NCBI GenBank assembly: GCA_029243605.1
Contig: JAQWRT010000065.1
Coordinates: 33,430-97,429, forward strand
Reading direction: 5' to 3'
From: Myxococcota bacterium
Lineage (GTDB): Bacteria; Myxococcota_A; UBA9160; UBA4427
DNA length: 64,000 nucleotides
A program made the translations under genes and the position numbers. The notes beneath the pieces were generated by a model. The model was not told the DNA's origin. It worked only from the letters and a program-made list of their open reading frames with translations, and did not search any database. Positions 54,901 through 63,123 of the stretch are shown here, piece by piece. The first letter of the stretch is position 1. Each line of letters starts with the position of its first letter.

Positions 54901-56338
54901 GTTCGGAAAAAGGCGCCGCCCGGCCGATCAGCGCGTAGAGGTCGTCCTCCCGCCAGTCCTCGGCGGCACAGGACGCGACAATCTGTTGGGCGAGGATATC
55001 CAGGGGCGCCTTGGGCGGTTCGATGGCGTCGAGGCGCCCGGCGCGAACCCCCCGGAGCAGCGCGACGCACTCGACGAGTTCATCCCGAGTGGTGGGATAG
55101 ATGCGCCCCTTGGGCGTTCCGCCCCGGGAATGCCCCGAGCGGCCCACGCGCTGGAGGAAGGTCGAAAGCGCGCGCGGCGACCCCATCTGGCAGACGAGTT
55201 CCACCGGCCCGACATCGATCCCCAACTCCAGGGACGCCGTGGCCACCAGGGCTCGGAGTTCCCCCGCCCGCAGGCGGGCCTCCACCCGGTGCCGGCGATC
55301 CTTCGAAAGGCTGCCGTGATGCGCCGCCACCGCGTCGTCGCCCAAGCGCTCGGCGAGTTCATGGGCCAGGCGCTCGGCCATGCGCCGGGTATTGACGAAG
55401 ACCAGGGTGGTCTGGTGATTCTCCACATGGGCGGCGATGCCATCGAGGATTTCCCCCATTTGCTGGCCCGAGGCCACCGCCTCGAGATCCTGGGCGGGCA
55501 ATTCGATGGCGAGATCGAGCGCCCGCCGATGGCCGACATCCACCACCTCGCATCGAGGGCCGCCGTCCGAGCGACTCCGGGCCTCGCCGGCTCCCACAAG
55601 AAGCCGGGCCAGGGTCTCGATGGGACGCTGGGTGGCAGAGAGACCGATGCGCACCGGGCGCCGAACGCAAAGTTCTTCGAGGCGCTCGAGGCTGAGGGCG
55701 AGATGCGAACCGCGCTTGTCCCGGGCCACCGCATGAATTTCGTCGATGATCACCGTGCGGACATCGCCCAAAACGCCCCGACTCCGCTCGGCGGTCAGGA
55801 GCAGATAGAGGGATTCCGGGGTGGTGACCAGGATCTGGGGCGGATGCTTGAGCATCGCCGCCCGGGCCGAGGCCGGGGTGTCGCCGCTGCGCAGGGCGAT
55901 CCGCAATTCGGGCACCGGGTAGCCCCGGCGGCGCGCCAACTCGGCAATCTCTTCGAGGGGTTCCTGCAGGTTGTGTTGGATATCCGCTGCCAGGGCCTTG
56001 AGCGGCGAGACGTAAACCACCTCAATCCCCGGGCGGGAGGCGGCTTCGTCCTCGGCCGGGTCAGGCCCCAGGACCTCCGCGCCGAAAAGCGGAAGGCCCG
56101 CCTCGCCCCGGCGCCCCTGGGCTCTCAGGGCGTCCTGATAGAAACGATCGATGCAGACGAGGAACGCCGCAAGGGTTTTTCCCGAACCGGTGGGCGCCGC
56201 GATCAGGGTGTCACGACGGTCGGCGATGGCGGGCCAGCCGTGTTCCTGGGGGAGCGAAGGGCCCTGGGGAAAACGTCCCTCGAACCACTCGCGCACGGCC
56301 GGATGAAAACCCTCGAGCTCCGCGCCCGGTCCCGTCAT
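51929..56338 (-). CDS. lhr: Lhr-type long helicase-related protein
   Basis: A 1469-residue superfamily 2 helicase of the long Lhr type, which in mycobacteria and E. coli unwinds RNA:DNA hybrids and is linked to DNA repair. N-terminal core: TLIAAPTGSGKTLAAFL (Walker A), VVYVSPLKALAADIQ, LLTTPESLYLLL-like, VIIDEIHAVARDKRG (DEIH box), IGLSATQRP, HHGSLSKDRRH, ATASLELGIDVG and QRVGRSGHSRGGTPKG. After about residue 600 follow the winged-helix and Lhr-specific domains, and the C-terminal part carries uracil-glycosylase-like or winged-helix sequence as in Lhr. Start is the ATG at 56338; the frame further upstream overlaps the divergent gene. Confidence 0.93.
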   Translation of the reverse strand: MTGPGAELEGFHPAVREWFEGRFPQGPSLPQEHGWPAIADRRDTLIAAPTGSGKTLAAFLVCIDRFYQDALRAQGRRGEAGLPLFGAEVLGPDPAEDEAASRPGIEVVYVSPLKALAADIQHNLQEPLEEIAELARRRGYPVPELRIALRSGDTPASARAAMLKHPPQILVTTPESLYLLLTAERSRGVLGDVRTVIIDEIHAVARDKRGSHLALSLERLEELCVRRPVRIGLSATQRPIETLARLLVGAGEARSRSDGGPRCEVVDVGHRRALDLAIELPAQDLEAVASGQQMGEILDGIAAHVENHQTTLVFVNTRRMAERLAHELAERLGDDAVAAHHGSLSKDRRHRVEARLRAGELRALVATASLELGIDVGPVELVCQMGSPRALSTFLQRVGRSGHSRGGTPKGRIYPTTRDELVECVALLRGVRAGRLDAIEPPKAPLDILAQQIVASCAAEDWREDDLYALIGRAAPFSELGRAEFDGIVEMLSEGIQTGRGRRGAYLHRDRVGGILRARRGARLAALTSGGAIPDVADYRVLAAPDDSLVGSVSEDFAVESMQGDVFLLGSTSWRVLRVESGLMRVADAGGAPPTIPFWQGEAPARSAELSDEVSKLRADVRDRVEAGGREDARQWLSAEAEVTDVVAEQVVAYLATSLTALGSLPTSDELVFERFFDEAGGMQLVVHAPLGGRINRALCLALRKKFCRSFNFELQAAANDDALVLSLGPHHSFPLDSVPRFLNSSQVTETLSQAALASPMFTARWRWNLNRSLAVLRFKGGRRNPPPIQRMESDDLMAAVFPNQAACQENVTFPIEIPEHPLVAQTMHDCLTEGMDVVGLEALVRGFESGEVRTRFVDSSEPSPLAHEILNGRPFTFLDDAPLEERRTRAVALRRGLPVEARELAALDPEAIARVRAEELPQPRGAEELHDHLLGFVLCPGQGDLQRDFEALAAAGRAAEALIEGRRLWCATERRRAAEVIHPEAIFEPRRPLPASLSAEPEPERQTVMREMIRGHLDRAGPATVESLAEPLALAGSDVELALADLEAEGFALRGEFEGSASGSTQFCARRLLARIHRYTRDRLRGEIEPVSAATFIRFLLRWQHVAPGSRCAGRGGVAQVVEQLQGFELAAGAWEEQVLARRIEGYQPGWLDAACLSGEVGWGRLSPGSGPGSEASEKPGEPGAEASEVRLKAVPSRATPLAFVLREDLPWLLPAHRGDAMPAEPTVGAAAEVLAALRQGGALFHSELVSKLSRLPVEVEEGLWALVARGWVSADGFQAVRSLLGARERWARTRARQRARRGLRRGLREGPEGGAEGRWSLFPRSAPVEDPDRLAEAVAEQLLARWGVVFRDLMARENLAVPWRDVVWALRRLEARGLARGGRFVGGFSGEQFALPGAVEALRAVRRKAPEGERVQVAAADPLNLVGILTPGSRVPSSRGQAIVYRDGVPVAPGTETSPETGAAAQP

Positions 56339-56456
56339 CGACCCTGTCGTCTCCACCGAGCCACTCTCATCCCTCGACCGCCCAAGTGTCAAAGTAGCAG
56401 CCGCCCCGCCGATCGGCGAAGCTAAAGCGAAACCCGCTGCCCGGAGTGTTCCGCTT

Positions 56457-57137
56457 TTGGAGATCGTGCTCGTCCGCCATGCCCAGCCCGATTGGGAACC
56501 CGATGACCGCGCCGTGGACAACCCGGGACTCACGGCCCTCGGCCAGCGGCAGGCCGACTGCGTGGCCACCACCCTCTTGCTCGAGGATTTCGACGCCGTC
56601 TACCTGAGTCCCCTGCTACGCGTCGGGGAGACCGCAGCGCCCTTTCTTGGAGCCAGCGACCACAAGGGTGAAGTCCGGGACTGGCTGCGCGAAACCGGCC
56701 TACCCTCCCTCAAGGGCCAAACCCGGGCCCAGGTCGAGGACTATTTCGCCCGGGCCAACGCCCGAGAATTTGGCGAGTGGTGGGACGGCCTACCCGGAGG
56801 CGAACGTTTCCGGCACTTCTACGAGCGCGTGTCCGGGGGCATCGAGACCCTGCTCGGCGACGGCCATGCCGCTGGCATCCACGAAGAGGCGGGCCAACGG
56901 CTTTGGGAGATCGCCGAGCCCGAGCAGCGTATCGTGATCTTCGCCCACGAGGGCACCAACGCCGTGCTCGTCTCCCACCTCATCGGCGTGGACCCCGTCC
57001 CCTGGACCCACCTGCGCTTCTCGACGAGTTGGGCGGGGATCACCCGATTGCGCACCAAGCCCGTAGGCAGCCGCTGGGTCTGGTCCCTCGAGGCCTTCAA
57101 TCGAGTCGACCATCTCGCCCCCTCTGCGGAGACCTGA
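56457..57137 (+). CDS. Histidine phosphatase (phosphoglycerate-mutase fold)
   Basis: A 226-residue branch 2-like histidine phosphatase. The catalytic motif is IVLVRHAQPDW (Arg-His), with the family strand AVYLSPLLRVGETA, and the later catalytic His in IVIFAHEGTNAVLVSHL. The substrate is not known; family members remove phosphate from sugars, proteins or nucleotides. Start is a TTG with CCGGAG eleven bases upstream; a GTG nine bases further in (56466) is possible but would remove conserved residues. It is divergent from lhr. Confidence 0.87.
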   Translation: MEIVLVRHAQPDWEPDDRAVDNPGLTALGQRQADCVATTLLLEDFDAVYLSPLLRVGETAAPFLGASDHKGEVRDWLRETGLPSLKGQTRAQVEDYFARANAREFGEWWDGLPGGERFRHFYERVSGGIETLLGDGHAAGIHEEAGQRLWEIAEPEQRIVIFAHEGTNAVLVSHLIGVDPVPWTHLRFSTSWAGITRLRTKPVGSRWVWSLEAFNRVDHLAPSAET

Positions 57138-57164
57138 ACCCCTGGCTCCCGGCGGCTCCGAAAC

Positions 57165-58034
57165 CTAGCGAGCCCCGTCGACCTGGGGCACGCCGGGCTC
57201 TTTGGCCTGGGCGAAGAGCTCGATCTCCCGGCGAATGGCGTCGGGATCCCGGTCGCGACTCGAGTAACGGGCCACCACGTAGCCGCGTGAGTCGACGAGA
57301 AAGCTGTGCAGGGTGTGACCGATACTGCCGTCGGGCTCCAGAGAAGACCCGATCCCCCAGGCCTGGGTCACGGCCTCCACGGTCTCGGGCGGACCGGTGA
57401 GGAACGACCAATCCGACAGATCGGCGCCGTGGGCCTCGGCATAGGCCTTCAGAACCGGACCGTCGTCGAACTCGGGCTCCAGGGTCACCGACGCGAAATT
57501 CATTTGGGCGCGCGCCGCCTCGGACAAGCCGCGCTGAACCGAGACCAGATCCTGGGTCTGGGCGGGGCACGGGCCGGGGCAGCGGGTATAGATAAAATCC
57601 ACCAGGAGCAATTCACCGCGCCAATCGGCCAGAGCCACCGACCGGCCACTCTGATCCTCCAAGGCGAAGTCCGGAGCGAGGCGAGCCCGCACCCTCCGGT
57701 CGCCGGGGATCGCGATCCAACCCTCCTCTTCGCTCGCCCAGCCCTGCACCGCGAGACTCACAACCTCGGGGCGCACCGAATCCTCGCGCAAGCGGTAGGC
57801 CACGCGCTGGCCCGGAAGCAGGGAGCCCAGGAGTTCGGGATCGGGCACCGCGAGCCAGGCACTTTCGATGACGCCCTGGGGCGAAGCGGACTCTCGGGAT
57901 ACGAGGACCCGCGCCTCTTCGGGAGCAACCTCTTCCACCACGCCCATCATCGGAGGCGATGGCCGACATCCAAGCAGGAGGGCCAGCCCCAGCAGGACTA
58001 CCCCCAACCGGGCAACGCGCCTCAAAAAATCCAT
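57165..58034 (-). CDS. Sco1/SenC-family copper protein
   Basis: A 289-residue lipoprotein (signal LLGLALLLGC) of the Sco1/SenC family, which delivers copper to cytochrome c oxidase or acts as a redox protein. The copper ligands are Cys-X3-Cys in TRCPGPCPAQT and the distal His in GHTLHSFLVD; the fold is thioredoxin-like from ADWRGELLLVDFIY. The 110 residues before the domain (residues about 30-130) resemble a small beta domain such as a CusF-like copper-binding unit. Start overlaps the end of the upstream gene by 13 bases, so the two are coupled. The TTG at 58040 is an alternative. Confidence 0.87.
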   Translation of the reverse strand: MDFLRRVARLGVVLLGLALLLGCRPSPPMMGVVEEVAPEEARVLVSRESASPQGVIESAWLAVPDPELLGSLLPGQRVAYRLREDSVRPEVVSLAVQGWASEEEGWIAIPGDRRVRARLAPDFALEDQSGRSVALADWRGELLLVDFIYTRCPGPCPAQTQDLVSVQRGLSEAARAQMNFASVTLEPEFDDGPVLKAYAEAHGADLSDWSFLTGPPETVEAVTQAWGIGSSLEPDGSIGHTLHSFLVDSRGYVVARYSSRDRDPDAIRREIELFAQAKEPGVPQVDGAR

Positions 58035-59083
58035 TGCCAACTCGCGTTGAACTTCACGTCCGGCGCCAACTGCGGCCCGTCGACGGATTGATAGAGAGAG
58101 AAGAGCGCTTCGAAGCTGAGGCGCTGGCCACCCAGGACGGGCACCAACAGGTTCACCCCCGGCCCCATTTCCACCCGGGTTCCCGCCTGCCGCCGGGGAT
58201 CGTTGAGGGGACTCGTTCCGGGGTTGAGGGCCGCATCGGCCCCCTTAATATTCTCGGTCTTGATCCAACCCAGCCGGGCCGTCACGGAAACCCATTTCCC
58301 CGCCTCGGCGGCGAGCCAACTCGACGCCTGGTACACGGCGCCGAGTTCGTAGTCCAAATCATTGGATCCGATTCGATACTGGCTCTCGACCTGGGCCCCC
58401 CAGGCGAGCCATTGATATTTGCCGGTATAGGTCAGCCCCCAGTTCACGTCCCAAGAGCCCGATCCGTGCTGCATCAGATAGGGAAGACGGTTCCCCTGGC
58501 CGTCCGCTACGCGAATGCTTCCCGTGGGCAAACTCAGAGCGACGTTGAACTGGGTCTTCTGGGTCCCCTTCTGCATGAAGGGCAGGAGCACGATAAAAAG
58601 GGTGTCGCCGATCCCGCTCGACCGGTGGCGCTCGAAGACCCCGCCCACACTCTGCTCGAGACGGTTCTCGACGAAGGGCAGCACCATGGCCAGGGTAAAG
58701 CGCTCGTGGGGCGCGTACATCACCCCAAAGCTGTGGATCTCCTCGAGTTGGGACAGGGGCATGGACGCGTAGCCCGGATAGCTCGCCGCGTATTCCGCGG
58801 TGGTCAGGGTCTTTTCGCCGGCTTTCAACTGGTCGTTCAGGGTTCGCTCATAGCGATAGACGAACGTCCAATCGCCGCGTTCGTGGGTGTGATCGAGCAA
58901 AACTCCCGCCGGAGCAAAATCGCTCGCGCGATCCAGGGGCCGATGCAGGCTCGGAAATTTCGGCGCGGAGACCGGGGGAAGCGAATCCTCGTCGGCCACC
59001 GCCGGAAAGCCGGTGCAGAGAATTCCGGCGAAGGCGAGCCCTCCCCCGAGTAGGCTCCGTATACGCTTTGAGCGAACAATCAC
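58022..59083 (-). CDS. Outer-membrane barrel protein (MetA-pathway type)
   Basis: A 353-residue exported protein with a signal sequence and beta-rich sequence ending in Trp-Ile-Phe (NASWQWIF), typical of outer-membrane barrels. The start LLDHTHERGDWTFVYRYER is the signature of the PF13557 'MetA-pathway of phenol degradation' family, found near Sco1 in copper loci. Function is unproven. The GTG at 59083 has TAGGGT at 59091-59096, seven bases upstream, while the TTG at 59107 lacks any signal. Sco1 follows with an overlap. Confidence 0.75.
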   Translation of the reverse strand: MIVRSKRIRSLLGGGLAFAGILCTGFPAVADEDSLPPVSAPKFPSLHRPLDRASDFAPAGVLLDHTHERGDWTFVYRYERTLNDQLKAGEKTLTTAEYAASYPGYASMPLSQLEEIHSFGVMYAPHERFTLAMVLPFVENRLEQSVGGVFERHRSSGIGDTLFIVLLPFMQKGTQKTQFNVALSLPTGSIRVADGQGNRLPYLMQHGSGSWDVNWGLTYTGKYQWLAWGAQVESQYRIGSNDLDYELGAVYQASSWLAAEAGKWVSVTARLGWIKTENIKGADAALNPGTSPLNDPRRQAGTRVEMGPGVNLLVPVLGGQRLSFEALFSLYQSVDGPQLAPDVKFNASWQWIF

Positions 59084-59131
59084 GGCCTGCACCCTAGCCC
59101 GCCTCAAGAACCCGGGCCAAGGGCAAGGGAT

Positions 59132-59950
59132 TCAGCGCTCGGGCGCCCAACGCTCGCGAAAGCGCGCCTCGAGAACCGAAAGATCGGCCCGATAGGTGCG
59201 CCGGGCCGAGCGCGCCACGTCCCGGGTACGCACCACGGCCTGGATCCACTCGCGCAATTTCTGGGCGCCGTGGACATCCACCAGGTAGTCGATGAAGGCG
59301 TGGGATTCGGCGTAGGCGAGCCGGGCAGTTCCGGGTCCCATCCGCCCGAATGTGGGCATGCTCAATTCGCTGAGAGAAAAGAGCCGGCCCTCGGCGGCAG
59401 CGGTGGCGACCAACTGCGCCTCACCCCGGCTCAGGTCGCTTCGCCCCAGGGCCCCCGCCTCAAACCACTCGGCGATGCCCTCGTTGAACCAGGCGGGAAG
59501 CGTCAAGCCCGGGGCGTCGAGATCGAAGGCCGCGTGCACGTGCTCGTGATGGAGTACCCGAATCAGGGAAGACGAGAACTGGTCACCGCCGCGCACCTGA
59601 ATCTGGCCGCCGTAAAAACCCGCAGCCGGAAATTTCAACAGGCCAGCAAATTGGGCGTCGAAGACCGCGGGGTCGTAGACGATCACCGTGATATCGCGCT
59701 GGGGACGCAGTCCGAGTTGCCGATCGGCCCGCTGGTAGGCGCTCTCGAGGGTTTCGAGCACGTCCTGCTCGAAGCGTCGAGAGCCCCGCAAGCCCGAGGT
59801 CCGATCGATATCGACGTCCTGGAAGAGCACGAAATGCGAGGAGTCGCGCTTGCTGAACTGGCCATCGGCACCGCGGTCGATGGCCTTGCTGGGCAGGGCG
59901 ATGAGAAACAGAAGCAAGCCCGCAACGGCCCAGTCCGCCCTCGGCGACAT
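59132..59950 (-). CDS. Peptidase MA-type metallohydrolase
   Basis: A 272-residue exported zinc protease-like protein. A signal peptide (WAVAGLLLFLIALPSKA) is followed by the zinc motif HEHVHAAF and the Glu-containing helix FNEGIAEWFEAG, the arrangement of the Peptidase_MA_2 family; substrate unknown. TAG-CG-ATG links it to the upstream gene, so translation is coupled. The open frame further upstream reaches 60454, but it passes through the other gene and lacks sense. Confidence 0.85.
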   Translation of the reverse strand: MSPRADWAVAGLLLFLIALPSKAIDRGADGQFSKRDSSHFVLFQDVDIDRTSGLRGSRRFEQDVLETLESAYQRADRQLGLRPQRDITVIVYDPAVFDAQFAGLLKFPAAGFYGGQIQVRGGDQFSSSLIRVLHHEHVHAAFDLDAPGLTLPAWFNEGIAEWFEAGALGRSDLSRGEAQLVATAAAEGRLFSLSELSMPTFGRMGPGTARLAYAESHAFIDYLVDVHGAQKLREWIQAVVRTRDVARSARRTYRADLSVLEARFRERWAPER

Positions 59951-59952
59951 CG

Positions 59953-60333
59953 CTAGTACCAACCCCCGGAGAAATACTTCGCGGCGCCCTTGGCCGCGGT
60001 CATCATCGCCTTCTGCACCCGCTCGGCCTCGGCTCGGGCCTTGGCGAGCAAGCGCTCCTCCTCGGCGTATTTGGGGCAGAGACTGGCGCGCCGGGAGCGC
60101 AAGTGGGCCGCGTGCTTCTCGGTGGATTCCTGCCAGAGCGCGTCGTCCCGCTCTTCGGCCATCTTCAGCACCGTGCCCTCGAAATGATCGATCTGGCGCG
60201 ACAGACGGTTGCACGTCTGCCGGTTGCTCATCTGCTTCTCGCCCGGGTCGGCAAGCGCCGCCGGGCCCAGGAAAAGGCCGCAGACGAAACAGAGAACTAA
60301 AAAGAGAACGATTTTTTTGCTGACTGAACCCAC
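59953..60333 (-). CDS. Secreted helical protein of unknown function
   Basis: A 126-residue exported protein with a signal peptide (LFLVLCFVCGLFLGPAALA) and then a charged, largely helical part with two cysteines (QTCNRL and SLCPKY) that may form a disulfide. I do not recognise a family. It is the first gene of a pair with the peptidase. GTG start with GGGGAGGGGG as ribosome site; a perfect hairpin CCCCGGT-GCG-ACCGGGG (60345-60361 on the plus strand) stands just before it in the leader. Confidence 0.7.
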   Translation of the reverse strand: MGSVSKKIVLFLVLCFVCGLFLGPAALADPGEKQMSNRQTCNRLSRQIDHFEGTVLKMAEERDDALWQESTEKHAAHLRSRRASLCPKYAEEERLLAKARAEAERVQKAMMTAAKGAAKYFSGGWY

Positions 60334-60477
60334 GTAATCCCCCTCCCCGGTGCGACCGGGGGGCTGAGGAGTGTATCGGCCGAAAGCGGCGCGAGGTGAA
60401 GCGCGAAGCGGCGGCCCTTCCGAGCAGGGTACCGCGCCCGGACCCGAGCACCACGCCCGGGCCCCCTGGGTGCTCGC

Positions 60478-60939
60478 TCAGGTCTCCTTGAGGCTCGTGT
60501 AGGCGTAGGCGAGCATCGCCCCCTCGGGGTCAAAGAAGCGGGTCTCCACGAAGGTCATGGACTTTCGCCGGTGAACCACCCGACCCTCGATTTCAAAACG
60601 GTCCCCGCGGATCGGCGCGTAATAATCGACGCGCATATTGACCGTGGAGAGCCAGGGCCGGCCGGGGGTCGGCTCGCGCCCGGCCCAATAGGTATGCAAC
60701 GCCAGGAAGTCCACATACGTCGGCGTGAATCCACCAAAGAGTTCGCCCTTGGGGTTTCGCAACCGCTCGGGGAGATGGACGGCAACCCGGAGCAATCCGT
60801 CGCGCCTTTCGAGCACATCCCAATCGTAGGCCTCGAGCAGATCCCCCGCCGAGTGCCCCCGGCCCATCAGCTTACCCGGCGCCGGCTTCGCCCAGATCGG
60901 CGTCTCCGGGGGCGGTGTTCGCGAATCCTTGGGCGCCAA
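60478..60939 (-). CDS. Hotdog-fold acyl-CoA thioesterase
   Basis: A 153-residue PaaI-type thioesterase: GELFGGFTPTYVDFLALHTYW is the hotdog helix region with its usual Gly, and STVNMRVDYYAPIRGDRFEIEGRVVHR and MTFVETRFFDPEGAMLAYAY are the strands. It may hydrolyse short or aromatic acyl-CoA. The TTG start directly follows the stop of the GMC gene, so it is the fourth gene of that operon. Confidence 0.85.
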   Translation of the reverse strand: MAPKDSRTPPPETPIWAKPAPGKLMGRGHSAGDLLEAYDWDVLERRDGLLRVAVHLPERLRNPKGELFGGFTPTYVDFLALHTYWAGREPTPGRPWLSTVNMRVDYYAPIRGDRFEIEGRVVHRRKSMTFVETRFFDPEGAMLAYAYTSLKET

Positions 60940-60940
60940 T

Positions 60941-62482
60941 TCAGACTCGCTCCGCCAGGGACTGGGCCTGGCGATGGGCCAGAGCCATCACGGTGAGCAT
61001 CGGGTTCACCGAGGGACAGCGCGGAAAAATTCCGGTATCGGCGATGTAGAGATTGTCGTAGCCGTGGCAGCGCCCCTCTTCGTCCACCACGCCCTGGGCC
61101 GGATCGCCGTGCATCCGGGTTGTGCAGAAAACGTGGGAGCTCGCCGTCACCAGATCGGCGGGACGAATCGCGTAGTCGCGCAACACCTCGGCCTCTTCCC
61201 GGGAGTGCATCTCCTCGGGCAGCCCCCCTACCCCGGGCATAATTTTCTCGGCGCCAGCGGCGAAGAAGATCTGGGCGAGGACGTGGATCGAGCGCAGCAT
61301 GACCTTGACGTCCTCTGGGTGGAGGGTCCAACGAATCACCGGGTTGAGCGAGCGAAAACGCGCCTTCACCGTTCCCAGGGAACGATGGGTGCTCGCAATC
61401 GCGTCCCAGATCGCCGTCCGCGGGAGTTCACCAAAGCGATGCACCAACTCGGCCCCCACCCCGGGCATGCGCACAGCCAGAGCGGCCGGGGCCGACCACA
61501 TGGTCTCGAGTTTGAAGCCCTCTTCGAGAAACGCCAGGGACTGGTAGCTCTGGGTTCCGCCAAAAATCGGGTCGATGCTCTCGGGGAAAACACCCGCCAC
61601 GGCGGAGCCCGGATGGAATTGCAAATTCTGTCCCACCTGGCCCGATGCATTGGCGAGGTTCCCGCTCTTCTGAAGAAGAACCGGGGTGGCCATGCAGCCC
61701 GCGGCCAAGACCACCCAGCGAGCGCGTACGCGGAACGCGTGGGAGGTGCGTCCGCTGAAGGGCTCCACCACCCGGCCCTCGACGCCGCGGACCCGGCGCC
61801 CCTCTCCGAGCACTCCCTGGACCTGGAGCGAGGTCAAGACCCGGGCCCCGAATTTCATGGCCTCGGGGATATAACTGATATCCATGCTCTGTTTCGCCCG
61901 GGCTCGGCACCCCGAGAAACATTCCCCCGAACCCCGACAGCCGCGCACATTGCGATCCACGGGTTCACTCGCGATTCCCAGGGCCTCGCAGCCCTGGCGG
62001 AAAAGCAGGTTGCGCGGACCCTGAACATCTTCGGGGGTGGGTGCGATGCCAAGGAATTCGCTCACCGCATCGTAATGCGGGTCGAGATCGGCACGCGTCG
62101 TGTGATCCAACTCGTAACGCGTCGACCATTCGTCGAAGATAAAGGCGGGCGGGCGCACGCACATCGCCGAGTTGATGAGCGACCCCCCACCCAGACAGAT
62201 CGCCTGGAGGATCGGCATAAAGGTTCCGGTCGTGCTCCGCAGTCCGCCCTCGCGCATGGTCCGCGCCATGGAAATATTGCCGTCCGCCCGGAACTCCTGG
62301 GGCGTAAAGGGTGGGCCCTCCTCGATCAACACCACCTTGTGCCCGGCCTTTGCGAGTTCGTAGGCGACCACCGAACCCGAAGGTCCGGAACCCACCACCA
62401 CCACATCGGCATCCTCTTCAAAATCCCGGGTGTAGTCGCTGAAGACACGGACCTCGCCGTCTTGTCTGGCCTCGGAACTCAT
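60941..62482 (-). CDS. GMC oxidoreductase
   Basis: A 513-residue FAD-dependent glucose-methanol-choline-type dehydrogenase or oxidase. The dinucleotide motif is VVVVGSGPSGSVVAYELAKAGH; GGGSLINSAM follows; CRGSGECFSGCRARAKQ contains several cysteines, as in Gluconate-2-dehydrogenase and cholesterol-oxidase-like relatives; the end has the catalytic His region CTTRMHGDPAQGVVDEEGR and MLTVMALAHRQAQSLAE. ATG at 62482 with AGGAGG just before it. Overlaps the preceding subunit-3-like gene by four bases (ATGA), so they form a two-subunit enzyme. Confidence 0.92.
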   Translation of the reverse strand: MSSEARQDGEVRVFSDYTRDFEEDADVVVVGSGPSGSVVAYELAKAGHKVVLIEEGPPFTPQEFRADGNISMARTMREGGLRSTTGTFMPILQAICLGGGSLINSAMCVRPPAFIFDEWSTRYELDHTTRADLDPHYDAVSEFLGIAPTPEDVQGPRNLLFRQGCEALGIASEPVDRNVRGCRGSGECFSGCRARAKQSMDISYIPEAMKFGARVLTSLQVQGVLGEGRRVRGVEGRVVEPFSGRTSHAFRVRARWVVLAAGCMATPVLLQKSGNLANASGQVGQNLQFHPGSAVAGVFPESIDPIFGGTQSYQSLAFLEEGFKLETMWSAPAALAVRMPGVGAELVHRFGELPRTAIWDAIASTHRSLGTVKARFRSLNPVIRWTLHPEDVKVMLRSIHVLAQIFFAAGAEKIMPGVGGLPEEMHSREEAEVLRDYAIRPADLVTASSHVFCTTRMHGDPAQGVVDEEGRCHGYDNLYIADTGIFPRCPSVNPMLTVMALAHRQAQSLAERV

Positions 62483-63102
62483 GGGGCCTCCTGGTCCAAG
62501 CCGGGCACCAAGGGCGGCGCGGTGGGCGCCGTTTCCAGGGGCTCTCCGACCCGAGAGATCTGATCCCGGTGGCCACCGATGGGGGGGTAGAGAAAGTCGG
62601 CTTCGACCCGGGGAGAATCGATCTTCCAGGGCGCCAATTCCAGGGCAGCGAGAGATTCGGGGTGCCCCACGTAGCCCAGAATCAAAATGGCCTTGAGCGC
62701 CGTCAGACACAAGCGCCGCAGGGCGAGTGAACTCGACTGCCAATCCCGCAGAACTCCCAGGCGCTGCTCGGGAGAGAGCGCAGAAAAACGCTTGAACCCC
62801 CCGCGACCCTTTCCCGGCCAAAGCAGGGTGGCGTGCTCAAAGAGCGCGAAGAGCGCGCGAATCAATGTGCGTTGGCGCCGGGGCAAAACGGCCAGGTAGC
62901 GGTCGGCGTAACCCGGCAGATCGGCCTGGCCCCCGGAAACGGGCAAGTCGGCGTGGGGAGGGAAGAGGGCTTCGGCGGCCGCCTGGAGAAAGGCTTCTTC
63001 CCGGGGTGCCAGCACGGCGAACTCCGCCCCCGTGGCGGGGTAACCCAGCCAAACTCGACGCGCGGCGAAAACCGCGAGTACGATCAGGACTATCCCCCCC
63101 AC
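62479..63102 (-). CDS. Gluconate-2-dehydrogenase subunit 3-like protein
   Basis: A 207-residue partner subunit of GMC-type dehydrogenases. One N-terminal hydrophobic segment (GGIVLIVLAVFAARRVWLG) is an anchor or Tat/Sec-like signal; the family part LAPREEAFLQAAAEALFPPH through LPRRQRTLIRALFALFEHA matches the Gluconate_2-dh3 domain. In known complexes this small subunit helps export and assemble the FAD subunit. GTG start with GGAGGAGC nine bases upstream, and a four-base overlap with the GMC gene. Confidence 0.82.
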   Translation of the reverse strand: MGGIVLIVLAVFAARRVWLGYPATGAEFAVLAPREEAFLQAAAEALFPPHADLPVSGGQADLPGYADRYLAVLPRRQRTLIRALFALFEHATLLWPGKGRGGFKRFSALSPEQRLGVLRDWQSSSLALRRLCLTALKAILILGYVGHPESLAALELAPWKIDSPRVEADFLYPPIGGHRDQISRVGEPLETAPTAPPLVPGLDQEAP

Positions 63103-63123
63103 GGCGGTCGCTCCTCCAAGACC

